DNA of 64,000 nt from Nectonema munidae (GCA_030549495.1 JAUIRK010000845.1:1-64000), one strand, 5' to 3'; positions 26,991-39,600 are shown, numbered from the stretch's first letter. Notes: generated by a model not told the origin, from the letters alone. A program made the numbers and translations.

Positions 26991-27375
26991 TTTATTACAT
27001 TTCGATGCAAGTTTTCAAACAATTAATTTATGAAAAATATTAAAGTCTCAATTAATTTTGCAGTTTACGACTGAAAATGATCTACAAAGCAGTATCTAAT
27101 TTTTAAACAATTTTTATTTTTTTATACTAAATCAATCATGCTAAACTCATTTCTCAATTCATATTTGCAATAAGGGTGGCAAAATCAATCAGTGTCAATA
27201 AATTTTGCTGATTGATCTAGAAAACCGTGTCCAAAATTTAAACAAAATTTATTATTTTGTACTAAATCGACCATGATCATTTCATTTCTTAATGCAGATT
27301 TCGCACTTGGGGTGTAAAAATTTTTTGGTATCAAAAAAATTTGCCGTTGATTTATAAAATTTCCTCATATGAAAA
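26990..27375. repeat. Short satellite array, about 137-bp period
   Basis: Diverged direct units begin at about 27122 (TTATACTAAATCAATCATGC) and 27258 (TGTACTAAATCGACCATGAT). Each continues with CATTTCT..AAT, a TTTCGCA/TTTGCAA block and GTGTCAATAAATTTTGC. The same unit forms the array at 39800-40640. Confidence 0.65.
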
Positions 27376-28190
27376 AATTTATGTATGCTTGCTCTCGAGT
27401 TTTAAAAACAAAATCACAAAAACTGTGATTAACTATCTCAATGCAACCATATAGCCCTACGGAAGAAAGTGCTTTTTAAAATACAATCAACCAACCAAAT
27501 AAAATATATTATTTTAATGTTTTATTTTTGTAGGTTGTTTGATGCGCCACCCATACATAAGACTATACTGGTTTACAAGCAACTGCAAACTGCCGGCATT
27601 TAAAAATGTTAAATTATTTTTTATTTTTTATAATTTAATTTAAAATTAATGATTTATTTTTGTTTTATGCTAAGAATAATTCTTCTATGTATATTTAACT
27701 TATTTAGTTATATTAAAATAAATTTTTGATCTTTTTGCGTGTATTTTGGTAAAAAGTCTTTACCGTTAGATATCGGAAAAGTATTTTTTTTGAAAGTTCT
27801 ATTCTTATATTTAGAAATTTACATGTCATGGATTGTCTTTAATCATAGCTGAAATGATGATAAGCCATTGCTAGAAATAACGTTCTTGTATTCCTTATTT
27901 CTTCATTAAACCATTAATTCATTGAACTAACATCTGCTGACTTCGCAGTACAACTCTAATCACACAAACTTACCCCTTAGATTGAAATATCCACCTCTTT
28001 TTAATCACCCTCGACATAGAATATAACTCCAAATCTTAATAAGTTTTGATATAGGGTGGTGTTGTTAAAATTTTGTTTTCTCATTGAATAATACAATAAA
28101 AAAGCAAAAGATAAGATTGAGTATTAGATTCTTCCACAAATATATGAGAGAGAGAGAGAGAGAAAAAAAAATTTATCCAAAAAAAAAAAA
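27376..28190. other. AT-rich spacer with simple repeats
   Basis: No gene seen. Ends in (GA)n at about 28146-28163 and poly-A runs, next to the 3' end of the LINE. Confidence 0.4.
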
Positions 28191-28845
28191 TTTTACGGAA
28201 GGTTATTGAAGTGTGTAGTGCACATATATATATATATTTATGATGATATATATATATTCACAAAATATAAAACATAATCACATAATTTACAATCCTAGAA
28301 AAAGCAATAGCCAAAAATGGCCGTCAGTTAGATTTCTCCATTGTGAAATAAAATATGTATATCAACGCATAAATTGTTATAAATATTATCAACTTAAAAG
28401 TTCTTTTGTGAATCTTTAGGTAAAAATCTATTTTAGTAGATACTTAATAAGTAGTTTTTATTTTCTTTTTAAAAGAAAGCAATGACATAAAAACGTCATC
28501 AAATAGAATTTTGTTATCTAGGTAAAAATCATTACATTTATTCAAAATAGAGATATTTGATCCTTTCAGTCTATTATAAATTTTCAAAGGTTTGCTTAAG
28601 CTCCTAGTATAATATATGGGATTTTTATTATATTTAATCAACGAGCCAAACACATTATGTAAATACCCATTCATTTTGCTTAAAAATTTCTGTTATGTGG
28701 TCAAACTTATTCATGCTATAAATTACTCTTATTGCTCGTTTTTGTAAGATCTCAAGGCGCTTTTTTCTATAAGGGTACCAATTTATTATACTGTAGTTTA
28801 CATAAGAAGGAAATAACTGCGCCAGCAGGCTCTCATTATGACAAC

Positions 28846-29049
28846 GTACTTGTGTGTATCTTACGCTCATACTGCACTATCGAAAGTCAAGGCTATCTCT
28901 CCTCTCATTAATAATAGCCTAACGTTGCCATTAGTACTGTACTTACTTGAAAGCCAGGATACACTATAAATACTCACTCATGTTTCACTTAAGACATCAC
29001 TTCTCTCTTTGCTTTCTAATAAACTTCACCTATACTTGTCTCTTTATTG
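28846..29049 (+). repeat. Left LTR (matched part)
   Basis: Direct copy of 31088-31291 with two substitutions. Contains CTATAAATACTCACTCATG and a CTAATAAAC signal. Confidence 0.85.
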
Positions 29050-31087
29050 TCGTGGTGACAGCGGTGGGATAAAAAGGAAAGATGAGTTTCAGACCTCCAA
29101 AGCAATGGCTGCTTGGTGAAAAAGAGACGCTTTCTTCTTTTTCAAACTGGCATTCCAATATGATGTTTCACCTTTCATTATGCCCAGAGTTTGCGATCTT
29201 TTTAGAGTCATCATGGGAAACTAAATCAGTGAAAAATAATGGGTTTAAAGATGACGAAACTTCTGAGCATGAAATTTCAAGTCTTCAAAAGACCATCACT
29301 TTGGAACGAATGCTAGGCTTAATCGCTACTTTTTCCCCACCTTTATTAAGAAACGATATTCTCAAAAGCAGTACTAGCTTAAATTGGATATGGAAGAGAA
29401 TAAGAAAATACTATTGTCTCTCTCAAAATGAGGTTAACTTTCTTAATATATGTAATTTTTCTTTAGAACCCGATGAACGCTATGAGGCATTTTATCAACG
29501 TATATTGGCTCATATTGAAGATAACTTGTTAACCGTAGAATCGGGGTTAATTCATGATGGGAAGGTTTCTCAATTTGATGAAAACATTTCTCCAACTACT
29601 GAAAGACTTGCTGTTTTCTTATGGTTGAAGATGATTGATCAAAGGTTACCTTCACTTGTTGCTCGGGTATATGCTCATGAGCTTCAAACACATACTCTTA
29701 AAGACATTCAGCCATTAATTGTAAATTCTTTGGAGACTTTATTAAAAGATTTGGACACTCAGGAAGTTGCAAACGTAAGTTTTTCAAAAACGTTGAAAAA
29801 CCAGCCAAGATTGAGCAATAATTCAAAAATATCTGCTTCATTTGATAGAGATAATAGAAGCAAAAAGATATGTTTTTTTTGTAAAGATAATGGTCGTAGA
29901 TTTTTGGGACACGATTACCGAAGTTGTTGGTACAGGCCCAATACAAGTACAAATCAGTCTTCAAATGCTCTACAAATTTCGACTCGCATGCCTGAATTAG
30001 AAGACAAGTTTTACGAAAATGGAGTTTTCCTTGGCAAAGTGGACTGCGGAACTTCTCCATATCTTGATGGATACTGTCAACATGTTCCTTTTCGTTTAAT
30101 AATTGACACTGGGGCTACATCATCAATAATTTCATCTTCCTTTGTTCACAAACTGAATATGTTACCGCTTCGTACTGGACATACAGCTAGATCTGCCGAT
30201 AAATCAGTCCTTCCTATTTGTGGAGAAATATCTTTAGACTTGAACATAAAGAATATTGACGTTTCAATTAAAGGCCTTGTGATGGAGAAGATGGACTATG
30301 ACATTTTAGGTGGCATTCCTTTCTGCAGAGCAAATGATATAAAAGTTTACATCAAAGATCAACTTATTAGTTTTCGTGGCAGATTGTTTCATTATGGACC
30401 AAACGAATCATCTGTTTTTCAAAAATCCCATATGGTTAGAACAAAAAAAAACAAGTGTTACTGCCAGGAGACCATATTTTAATCAAAGATAAATCCTTAA
30501 AAAAATTCGATGGAGAAATTCAGTAGAACCAAGTAAAGAAGTAGAGGATTCCGGGTTTGATCCATATTTCACAAAAGTTATCGATGACTCTTTTAAAATG
30601 TCTAACTTCAAGGAAGTGCCTATCACATTTAACAAAAATCAACACGTTGCCATGATCTACCAAACCTACAATCCTGAAGTTTCAAGTGCTTTAACTACCG
30701 AAGCAGGTATCTCTTCAAAAGTTTCAATTGACCCTGATGGAATGCTCTCGAACAAACAAAAACAAGCGTTTAAAATGCTACATCTAAAGTTCGATAAAGT
30801 CTTTTCCCCTGAATTCAAAGTTTACAATGGTAAGAGTGGAAAAATTTACGCAAGGGTTTTGTTCGGCCCAGTAAAACCAAGATGTGAAAAAGGAAAACTT
30901 CCTTATTATAATCACTCTACTCTTCAACTACTTCAAAAGGAAGCGGACAAACTGGAAGATCTCGGCGTGTTAGCGAAACCAGAAGACTTGGGGATAATGG
31001 TAAAATTTGTATCACCTAGCTTCCTTATAAAAAAAAAAGATGGATCAATGAGGTTTGTAACTGCTTTCAATAATTTAAGTTTTGTGT

Positions 31088-31291
31088 GTACTTGTGTGTA
31101 TCTTACGCTCATACTGCACTATCGAAAGTCAAGGCTATCTCTCCTCTCATTAATAATAGCCTAACGTTGCCATTAGTACTGCACTTACTTGAAGGCCAGG
31201 ATACACTATAAATACTCACTCATGTTTCACTTAAGACATCACTTCTCTCTTTGCTTTCTAATAAACTTCACCTATACTTGTCTCTTTATTG
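31088..31291 (+). repeat. Right LTR (matched part)
   Basis: Direct copy of 28846-29049. Immediately followed by LINE sequence (GAGCTGTTTATATATC). Confidence 0.85.
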
Positions 31292-33143
31292 AGCTGTTTA
31301 TATATCATAAGTCTGATATTTAGAGGGAAAATATTTTTTGTATGGTACAAGATACCGATAGTACGATTAAGATTGAGAGCTATTTGATCAATATGCTCTT
31401 TAAACTTAAGCTTACTATCAAACACTAGACCTAATATCTTGGTGCTTTTTACTTCTTCGATACCTGTATATTTCAAAAATTTGTAATTTCTGTTTTTATA
31501 TGAAATAAGCATACATTTTGATTTTTCCTTGTTTAATATCAAATGATTCCTAGAACACCAATCATAAATTATGAATAACTCTCTGTTTAATAAATCTGAA
31601 TTGATATTATTACTATTTTTTATTTTAGACAAAGGAAGATAAGCACAGATGTCATCTGCAAAAACAAGATACTCAAAAAAATTTGAGGTGGAAAAATTTT
31701 GTTTATTGCAATGCTGAAAATTAGGGGACCCAAAATGGACCCTTGTGGGACTCCATTTTGCACATATAACTTGTCAGAAACGGCATCATTTACTTTTACT
31801 ATTTGACTTCTACCAGGTAAGTAAGAATGTAAAAAAAACAAAGAATTGCTACTTAAATTGCATTCATTCAAGTTATTCAAGATGGTCGAATGTCTGACCC
31901 TATCAAATGCCTTTGATAGATCAAAAAGAAACAATATAGCTTCATCTTTTTTCTCTAAAATTTCAACAACTTTTTGAATCAAGCATGTATGAAAATATTC
32001 CTTAGAGTAATACTTACGAAACCCAAACTGGTAATCATTCAGATAAATTATCGAGTTCAAATAATCCCTTAATTGATAATGTATGTATTTCTCAAAAATT
32101 TTAGAAAGTGTGAGAACTATCGATATAGGTCTATAGTTCAAGGCAATTTTTATCATTTTTTTTGTAAATAGGTATTACCTTATGCTGCTTCAAAACATCA
32201 GGAAATGTAGAATTATATAAACAAAGATTTATACCGTGGCATAAAGCAGTAGATATTATGTCTCTTATCAACTTTACATGATATATTGAAATCCCATAAA
32301 TATCCTTAGATTTACTACTTTTCATTTTATCAATAATAGACAGCAACTTCACAGTAGAACAGTATTCAAATTCAAATAAATCTTTAACGTTCCTAAAGTA
32401 GTGTAGACAAGCTTCGTCTGATGGGGAATCATTTGTTACAAAGGCAAAACTTTCATTGAATTTGTTGGCTAGTGAACAATCATCATAGTATCCAATCTCT
32501 GATTTTATTAATATTTTTCTATCCTTTTCTCCTTTTAGAATCTTATTGATGTTATTCCATGTATTTTGCGTCGAACTACAGTTTGAAAAGTGATCAAAAA
32601 ATACTTTTGCTTCAAATCTCTGATTCTATGTTTAATAAAATTTCTTAAGATGATTTATTTATTTTTTATCAATAAATTTTCACTTTTTTTATATTTTTGA
32701 TAAAGTTTATCACGCTTTTTTTTTTATTATCATTTTTATGACTTCTAGAGTTATCCAAGTGTTGATTTTAAATTTAAATTTATTTTTTTTAATTAAACTA
32801 ATGACGTGCACTTTTTAATTGTTACTGATATTGTAAAAGCTATCTGCTCTAAGAGTTTAGAAGCATCATTAGCGTATAACTCAGAAAATTTTTGCCATTC
32901 AACATTTGTAGATAGTTCATAGAACATCCCTTCATCAAATACTTCGCACAACTTTTTTTTATTTATACTATTAACCTTAAGATTTGTTGATAAAAGAATT
33001 GGAACATGGTCTGAAAAAAGACATGCAATTAAAGGCTTTGTAATCTGCAAGTTTACTACTTATAAAAAAATTATCAATTAAGGTTTTACTTAAAATAACT
33101 AAATGTTTTACTTTAAATGAACATCAAATTCTTGAAGAGAACA

Positions 33144-33281
33144 TTAACCCATTAAGTCTCAATGTTCCCATTTGGGAACATAAGTAATTTCATCTTCGTC
33201 TGCTTTTTTCAATGACTTTGAATATAAATCGTCTGCGTTTTTTTAAATATCCTCTGATTTCTATGGTACTTAATGGGTTAA
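33144..33281. mobile_element. Intact-looking TTAA MITE (piggyBac type), 130 bp
   Basis: TTAA (33144-33147), CCCATTAAGT at the left end, ACTTAATGGG at the right end, TTAA (33278-33281). Perfect 10-bp TIR and TTAA target duplication are diagnostic of piggyBac-type mobilisation. Interior non-coding. Confidence 0.92.
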
Positions 33282-35028
33282 ACCACAACATAAAAGTAAT
33301 AGCATATAATTTCAAAATTAAGATGAAAAAAATTTGAGAAAATTTCAACCCAGTTCTAAAATGACAAAGTAAGTAAATTTTTGACTTGAAAGTTGCAAAT
33401 AATCTTTTGAGAAAAACTACAGGAAGCGAAATTAAACTGTAGTTAAAAAAAGAATGTTTTTAAATGATTACTAAATGTTTTACCATATTTTACAAAGAAA
33501 AGGAAAATAATTCTCAAGATTTCAAATGTTTTGGTAAGCTATGACACACAAATTATTTATAAAACACAAATCTTAGAATAAAGCTCGTTTGGGATAATCA
33601 TGCATATAATATATATAATTTTGATATTATTCTTAAAATAATTCAAAATACTAGATGAAACAATGACAATTATTATGGCAAATTGGTAATAGATTTTTCC
33701 ACTCAGGTATAACTAAAACGTGCCCTTAATGACGATTTTTTATGTGTAAGTTATTAGCAGCAAAAATAAAGATTAACCAAAAATCCTAGATTTTAAAATG
33801 AATCAACTTCACTGTTATTGAATACTAGTTAACATTTTAAAAATGTATACCCTTTATTTTTTAGAAAAGAAAAAAACACTATAAATGAAAACATCTTTGC
33901 CAATTACAAGTATTAGGTAATAACTTTTTTTCTTATTTCAAACAAAGAAATTTTTTTGTAGAATATATATGATAGTTATATTTTGGACATTAATTTCTAT
34001 AAGTAGCTATATATTTTGGATTTAAAAAAAGGTAAAATTTAAAACACAAAATATATAAAAATTCTCATGATTTATAAAAACGTATAGATATAAAACAGTT
34101 GGTTTGGCAAAATGAATATAAAGATCTTCCGTTTGATATCTGCTATCCAAGTATAATTTCGAATGTCAAGGTGGAATTCACTATCCAAAATTTATACTGA
34201 AAACGTCATAGGGGAAGTGGATGGGAAGTTCAGCCCCATCAAGAACAAAACTTAAGAGAGTTGGAAGATGTTAAAAAAGGCTAGAAAGATGGGGTTATTG
34301 TTTAAGAGTAATGTATAATCTTTAACATCTATGATATATCGCATAATCCTTATATTTTAGTAATTGATGTTGAAGTTTAAATATAGTAAAGAATGTTTAA
34401 TTTTGATATATCTACTACCATATCAAGACAGAAAGAAGGAGAGGTAAAAATTGTGTATTTTGTATAGGACGTCATTTTGACCTATTAAAAATCATGAAAA
34501 AGTAGACTTTTATTATTATTTTTATTTCAGACTATTTTAATATAGTTTATAATGGTGCCCTTGTTTATTTTTTTAGATGTCTTGCGCAATTTAAGGATAT
34601 TGCGCACACCCTTAAAATGCTAATTTTGAGTCAATCATGCTTAATATTTTTATCTGAATTTTACTTAATTTGTTTCACCTATACAGCAATTTGAATATTT
34701 TAAAATATCTGCATATTTTTTAACATTAACAGTAAGCCACTTTCTCATTTACCCTCCAGTATAATATTGACCAAGCTTAAAAATATTTTAAATCAAAGTT
34801 AATCGTTAATTGCCTTCTCAAATCTATTTAGTAATTCCAAATGGCATATATCAAAAATTGAAAATAAAGAACTTTATATACGAAAAGTATAGAAATTATG
34901 ACAATATTTTATTGAATATAGAATATTTTGACTTTATAATTTTCATTAACTGTTCGTCAAGTAGGGTATATATATTTATCTACAACAAAATTATGGCACT
35001 TCTTCAATCTCATCCTGTTACCTTAAAC
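33282..35028. other. AT-rich spacer
   Basis: No ORF, exon or repeat structure that I can support. Confidence 0.4.
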
Positions 35029-35363
35029 CAAAGACGTGCAGAGGGTGGGGGGGGGGGGGGGGGTGCTTGGAGTGCTCAAGCACCTGCCCTTTTTTCTCCT
35101 GTTTTAAAATTGCCCTTTATAGAGGTATGTGTTATATGTCTAAACCAGTGACGTAGATAAAGTTAGACTAAGGCACAAGAGGCCTTACTCACACAAATAC
35201 CTCATAGTCATTTATGAATTAGTTTATATAATTTTTTCTTATAAATTTCTTAGTTTTACTGATAAATAGTTCAGTAGACTCTATGATGATTACTATATTT
35301 CAGCCGTTTTCTCTACTTGAGCACCTGCCCTTAAATAATTCTCTGCACGTCCCTGCTTTCAAC
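35021..35363. mobile_element. hAT-like MITE with poly-G tract
   Basis: Ends CAAAGACGTGCAGAG (35029) and, inverted, CTCTGCACGTCCCTG (to 35355). An 8-bp flank pair, CCTTAAAC/CTTTCAAC, matches at 6 of 8. Subterminal GAGCACCTGCCC/GCTCAAGCACCTGCCC repeats on both sides, and an uninterrupted run of about 17 G near 35047-35063. Confidence 0.7.
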
Positions 35364-35691
35364 AACTTTAGTTCAAAATTTTGAAAAGCGATTGATTTTT
35401 TTTTCGTATCCACTACCAAAATCCTGAAAAAGGGCGTCAAATAAAATTTATATTTATAGGATATTAAGATTTAATACATTTTTTCCAGCTAAATTTTTGT
35501 TATTTTTTAAATTTAAGATTGCGAAATGTTGCCAATTTTTTTGTATATAATCTTCTATTTGTACACTAAACAGAGAAGTAGCCAGTGAAGTAAAGAAGAC
35601 TAAAAAATATTTAGATTGACTATACATAAGATAAATGATTAAATTGCTGTTCGAGGAATTAAATGTAATATGCTCAATTAAGTTCTTGATT

Positions 35692-36216
35692 ATTATTTTG
35701 GTACTTTCCTGTTATCGCCCCACCACCCCAAAATGTTATAAAACATGTATTAAAGTACACAAATGTATTAAAAAACAAGTAAAAAATCTTTTAATCTGTA
35801 GGTGGATAAAATTCAACCATATCAAAAAGAATCGCATCAAACATATTACCACCATATATAATCGAAGATGAATGACGCCAAAGAAACTCAGCTAAATATC
35901 CAGATAGCATCTCTCGATTAGTTCCACATTGCCTCTTGTTTCTTACCTTTGCAGAATATGTTGAGTATGGACTCTGGTTTTGGGATCCACAAAATTGCGG
36001 CTGTGATTTACTGTCTGATGTCGGTAATTTGGCACCCCTTTAACCTTTTTTTTTTTTTTTAATTTTCCATTTATGGGCTTTTTTTTCTATGAAAAAGGTT
36101 TTGATTAATGATATATAGTAAGTTTAATGTAGGTTAGGTTAAAACAATACAAGAATATTTATCGTGGTAGAAGAGCGATGGGTTGTGGGGCGATAACAGG
36201 AAAGTACCATTATTTT
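35692..36216. mobile_element. TIR element with perfect 8-bp target duplication
   Basis: Element 35700-36208 (509 bp). Left end GGTACTTTCCTGTTATCGCC, with the inverted copy at the right end (near-perfect for about 29 bp). Flanked by ATTATTTT at 35692-35699 and 36209-36216. No transposase. 8-bp duplications fit hAT, P or Merlin/MULE-like elements, but the GGTAC terminus is not a usual hAT end, so the superfamily is open. Confidence 0.88.
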
Positions 36217-36528
36217 TAATCTTTAAATGATGATTATCTTCAATATTCTTTGAATCGTAACTTGAAAGTTATATAACATTTTTTTGCGAAATTAATATTT
36301 CAAAGTTTTATATGAAAATGTTGAACATTAGATAAATACCGACTTTCCTTTTACCAATGATAAATTTTCTTTTGACAATATTTTAAAATTAAGCTTTCAA
36401 TTTAGGAACCTGATTTCTATTTATCATAATTTAATGCTTTATATTCTATAGTTTAGTTATAATTTTTTTTGTGTATTTAAGAACCTAATGTGCATACTGG
36501 CTATGATTTAAGAAAAATCTTTCATCAA

Positions 36529-36629
36529 ATGTTGAAGCCTAGTTCAATTCTGCAAAAAAAAATTTCGCGTTGTCATATTTTCAATCTACGAAAAAGGCCA
36601 CATCTTTATTCCTTGGTCAAGACTTCAAG
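36529..36629 (+). CDS. FAM210A: FAM210 exon 1: presequence-like
   Basis: Proposed from the ATG at 36529, a mitochondrial-presequence-like product, and a donor (TCAAG/GTTTCT) whose phase 2 exactly fits the acceptor at 42388. The frame is open upstream to 36490 without another ATG. No homology, as this part of the family is not conserved, so it is less sure than the other exons. Confidence 0.55.
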
Positions 36630-39600
36630 GTTTCTAAACATTTATTACGCCATCAAATTCTATTTTTATTACTTTCTTTTAGTCTTTCCTAGTATGCATG
36701 TAATGTACTAAACATAGAGCTTAACTTTGAATCACTTTTATGAAAAAATAGGTCTATAACTACCCCGTAAACAATATGTACGGCTTATTGATAGTAAATT
36801 AAAAAAAAATTTGGTTTCTTTTTTGTCATATCTGCGCTCACACTGAAATCAAGATTTAAAAATATGTTAACAATCTAACCACTTCTTTAGAATATTTATT
36901 TTTTACAAAAGTGTCAAAATACGATAAAAAAATTTTAACGTGCGTCTATATAACAAAAAATATTCCAACTTTTAGAAATACACATCTCTATAGTTGACTT
37001 AGTAATGCAAACAAAAATGTTTTCCCTTCAGATGTCTGTGCAACCTTTTACTTTTTCCGTTTTTAAACAGCCTAGCGTTATATTTAAAATAAACGCAAGG
37101 TTTCAAAAGATTACATTTCAGTGTCTCTTCATTTTATATTACCCAAAAATTAACACTACTTGTAATTGTAAGTTTGACTTCGTAGCAACGGAAAAGAACG
37201 AATGCGTGTTCTATTTTTGATAGATAATTAATCCTTAACTAAAGAAAGCAGATCAATAATGCTTTGTTGCATTTTAATAGTAATTCGCCCCAAATTAGTT
37301 TTCCTGTTTGCCCCAAATCTTAAATAAAGAGGAGCAGTTGCTTACCTAAAGGTAAAGCTTAGCTAATAGTAATAAACATGTTTACCCGATAAATAATCTT
37401 AATGTCATTTAATTCGAAATCTCTGAGAAAATGAGTATATGACAGATATAGGAGTTTAAATCTACCTGCCAGAAAACTTTATTTCATCCAAGTTTTTACA
37501 TCTTTTAATCTCATCTTCGAGAGTAATTTGAGGCCAGACTCCATTTTTTATTTTAAAAGGTCAATCATTCTCATTTTTAAATTAATACACTCTAATTTAG
37601 TTTTTAGTCATTTTCTCGCCAAAACTTTTAAATTATAAAAATAGATCTTGTAGCTTCTTCCCGTAAAAAGAAGATATTTATGCAAAGAAGCTTTCCTTTT
37701 TCCGGTTCATTTTTTTAGCACGTTTTCAGCAGGACTTCAATTAAGTTTCTTTTAAGCATAATTATTTAGAGGATATTTGAAATGGACCGCCTACTTATTT
37801 TTAAGTTTTCAAATTATTTAAAATATTTAAAATCCGCTCAAACATGTTTATAAAGTACAGCATAATATTAATTGTCTTTATTAATTACAGTATGAGTATC
37901 TATAGTTGTAAATTTAGGATGTTCTTAGATCAAAATAAAAAAATTTTTTTAGTAACATTTAATTAAAAAGTTCAAAAAATGATTGAAATTTACATAAATA
38001 TTTATAAACAACTAAATCAATTAATTTTTTTTTTTTTAAAAAAAAAAAAAAGATTTGTCTGTTTTTTTTAGATTTTTTTATTTTTTTTCTTTAAAAAAAA
38101 TTTTTTTTTTTATATTAAAGGAAAGAAAGAAAAAAAACACAAAGCAAAGTTTTTAAGTAAGAAATGGAAACTTCTTTCAAAGTTACATTTGTAATTTCTT
38201 GGCATCCTTTTCGATTGATTCTTCTTTTTCTGGTTGAGCTGAAACGATTATATTATTTGAATCAATTTCAATATCATCATCACTTTCAACAAAATCATTC
38301 CGCGAAGTTTCTTGCATAAATTTTTGAATGTTTTCATAAACTTAATTTTGTATAAAAAAAACTCTTCATTTTAGTTAAAAATTTCATCACTAACAATATC
38401 ACACAGAATTATTCCATTGAACTTATTTTTTGTATACTCCTGAAGCGAATTCTATCTCGTTCATATGATGCAACAATATTTCGAAGCAATTCGTTTTTGA
38501 TCAAAATATTTAAAGCTTCTTATAATGCTCGCATCACAAGGTTGTGATTTGGATCTTGTATTTAAAGGCAAACAAGTTTCATGGTGGAAACATCAACAGG
38601 AAGATGCCACTCTAGATGCGCTACATAGGCATAGTTAACAATTAGAAGCGAAACTTCTTTTTGTATTTTAATTTGGTTCATAACGTTTAGCCCAGTGGTT
38701 CCCAACCGGGGGTCCATGGACCCCTAGGGGTCCATAGAAGAATTTCAAGGGGTCCATGGAAATTCTACTTCAAACTACTTATGCTGAATCTCCTTTAATA
38801 TACTTCTATTTTCCAAATCAATATAAATATATATATTTAGAGCTTTTTTAAATAAATATTTTCTTCCCTTTTTTAAAGTTTCATATTTTGAATCTTTATA
38901 TATCCTTTTTATTAGTTTCAATATTTTTGAAAAATTTATATTTTAATTGGAAAAAATTTTTATTCACATTTTATGTCAGGCTTTACGCTTTCTCTGATTT
39001 CATATGAATAAGCATACGATTTAATCAGATGACTAGAATCATTTTTTGCATAAAAATCTTTGATTAATTTTGTTGGCTCAAACTATTCATTTGTAGGGGT
39101 CCACAGGTAAAAAAGTGACTGGAAAAGGGGGAACAGGATAAAAAATGTTGGGAACCACTGGTTTAGCCATTCATGTAATATATAACTAAGCACCCACGCT
39201 TTGCTATTGCTTTTAAACAATTACGGGCAATCTCTTTGTTTTATGACCAAGAAAACACCGACGGTTATGAGATTTGTCAATAAGGCTTAATTTTATAAAC
39301 TTAAGCTGAGCTTGCAACGTTTCAATGCAACGCTCTTTATAATTTTTATGAGACTTGCATATAATTTATTTTTTCTTAAAAAGTCTTGTTTCAACTCCAT
39401 TGAAAATATCTTTTATACTTCGTCAGTGGGGTAACCTATCTTTAATGCCACGCTGGGCGGATGCCCCCCCTGAAAATTTCAAATAACTCTTCAAAACGGC
39501 CAAAAATTAATAATACGGTTATTTGGGTATGGAAAATTGTAATAAAAAGTGTATCAAAGCAGCCTTTTTGAAAATCGAATATAAAAAATCAGTAAGTGAA

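Larger units (their letters stand above)
28818..31291 (+). mobile_element. Young Ty3/Gypsy-like LTR retrotransposon, broken, inserted in a LINE
   Basis: A fossil, not whole. Parts seen: LTR-type direct repeats at 28846-29049 and 31088-31291 (about 204 bp, two differences in the aligned part); a gag/protease ORF at 29082-30482 with a Cys/His knuckle (CFFC...H...C) and a retropepsin DTGA motif; and an N-terminal reverse transcriptase part in 30598-31164 (LIKKKDGSMRFV). The LTR holds a TATA-like TATAAATAC and AATAAAC. It sits inside the minus-strand LINE, whose tail-domain reading resumes on the other side, so the insertion is later than the LINE. The near-identical LTRs point to a recent event. 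It has lost function. Confidence 0.85.
28190..33095 (-). mobile_element. Jockey/CR1-like LINE, interrupted by an LTR element
   Basis: Minus-strand non-LTR element. Order from 33095 down: end of an AP endonuclease (TLIDNFFIS, FSDHVPILL near 33010-33090), RT (MKSSKSKDIYGIS; LNYRPISIVLTLSKIFEKYI; FDLSKAFDRVRH; NGVPQGSILGP; FADD near 31655; LILNKEKSKCM), then, beyond the insert at about 28818-31291, the tail domain (NYSIINWYPY...LQKRAIRVIY) and stop at 28444, with a 3' UTR ending in TA repeats near 28200-28256. The catalytic FADD is intact. Frameshifts lie near 31650-31690, 32140 and 33050, and smaller breaks near 28670. The 5' part and ORF1 are not seen. Clade by motif style only. Confidence 0.88.
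38160..39420 (-). mobile_element. Tigger/pogo transposase remnant, split by a hAT MITE
   Basis: Minus-strand reading: KAWVLSYILHEWLN (39175-39225), then, across the inserted MITE, MNQIKIQKEVSLLIVNYAYVAH (38630-38690), then MKLVCL and, in another frame, LNTRSKSQPCDASIIRSF (38500-38590), ending in an acidic tail (ESDDDIEIDS, near 38260). Order equals Tigger-type DDE transposases (AW.T...F..WL; LL.VDNA..H; LP.NTTS..QP.D). The first catalytic 'VDNA' Asp reads VNYA, and frames break repeatedly. Termini not seen. Confidence 0.8.

Noticed and set aside
29698-30060. 120-codon minus-strand ORF
   Set aside because: Antisense of the LTR element's gag/protease ORF.
35146-35180. hAT-like CAGTGACGTAGATAAAG, also CAGTGGGGTAACCTATC at 39425
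   Set aside because: Single ends with no partner or duplication; the first lies inside another MITE.
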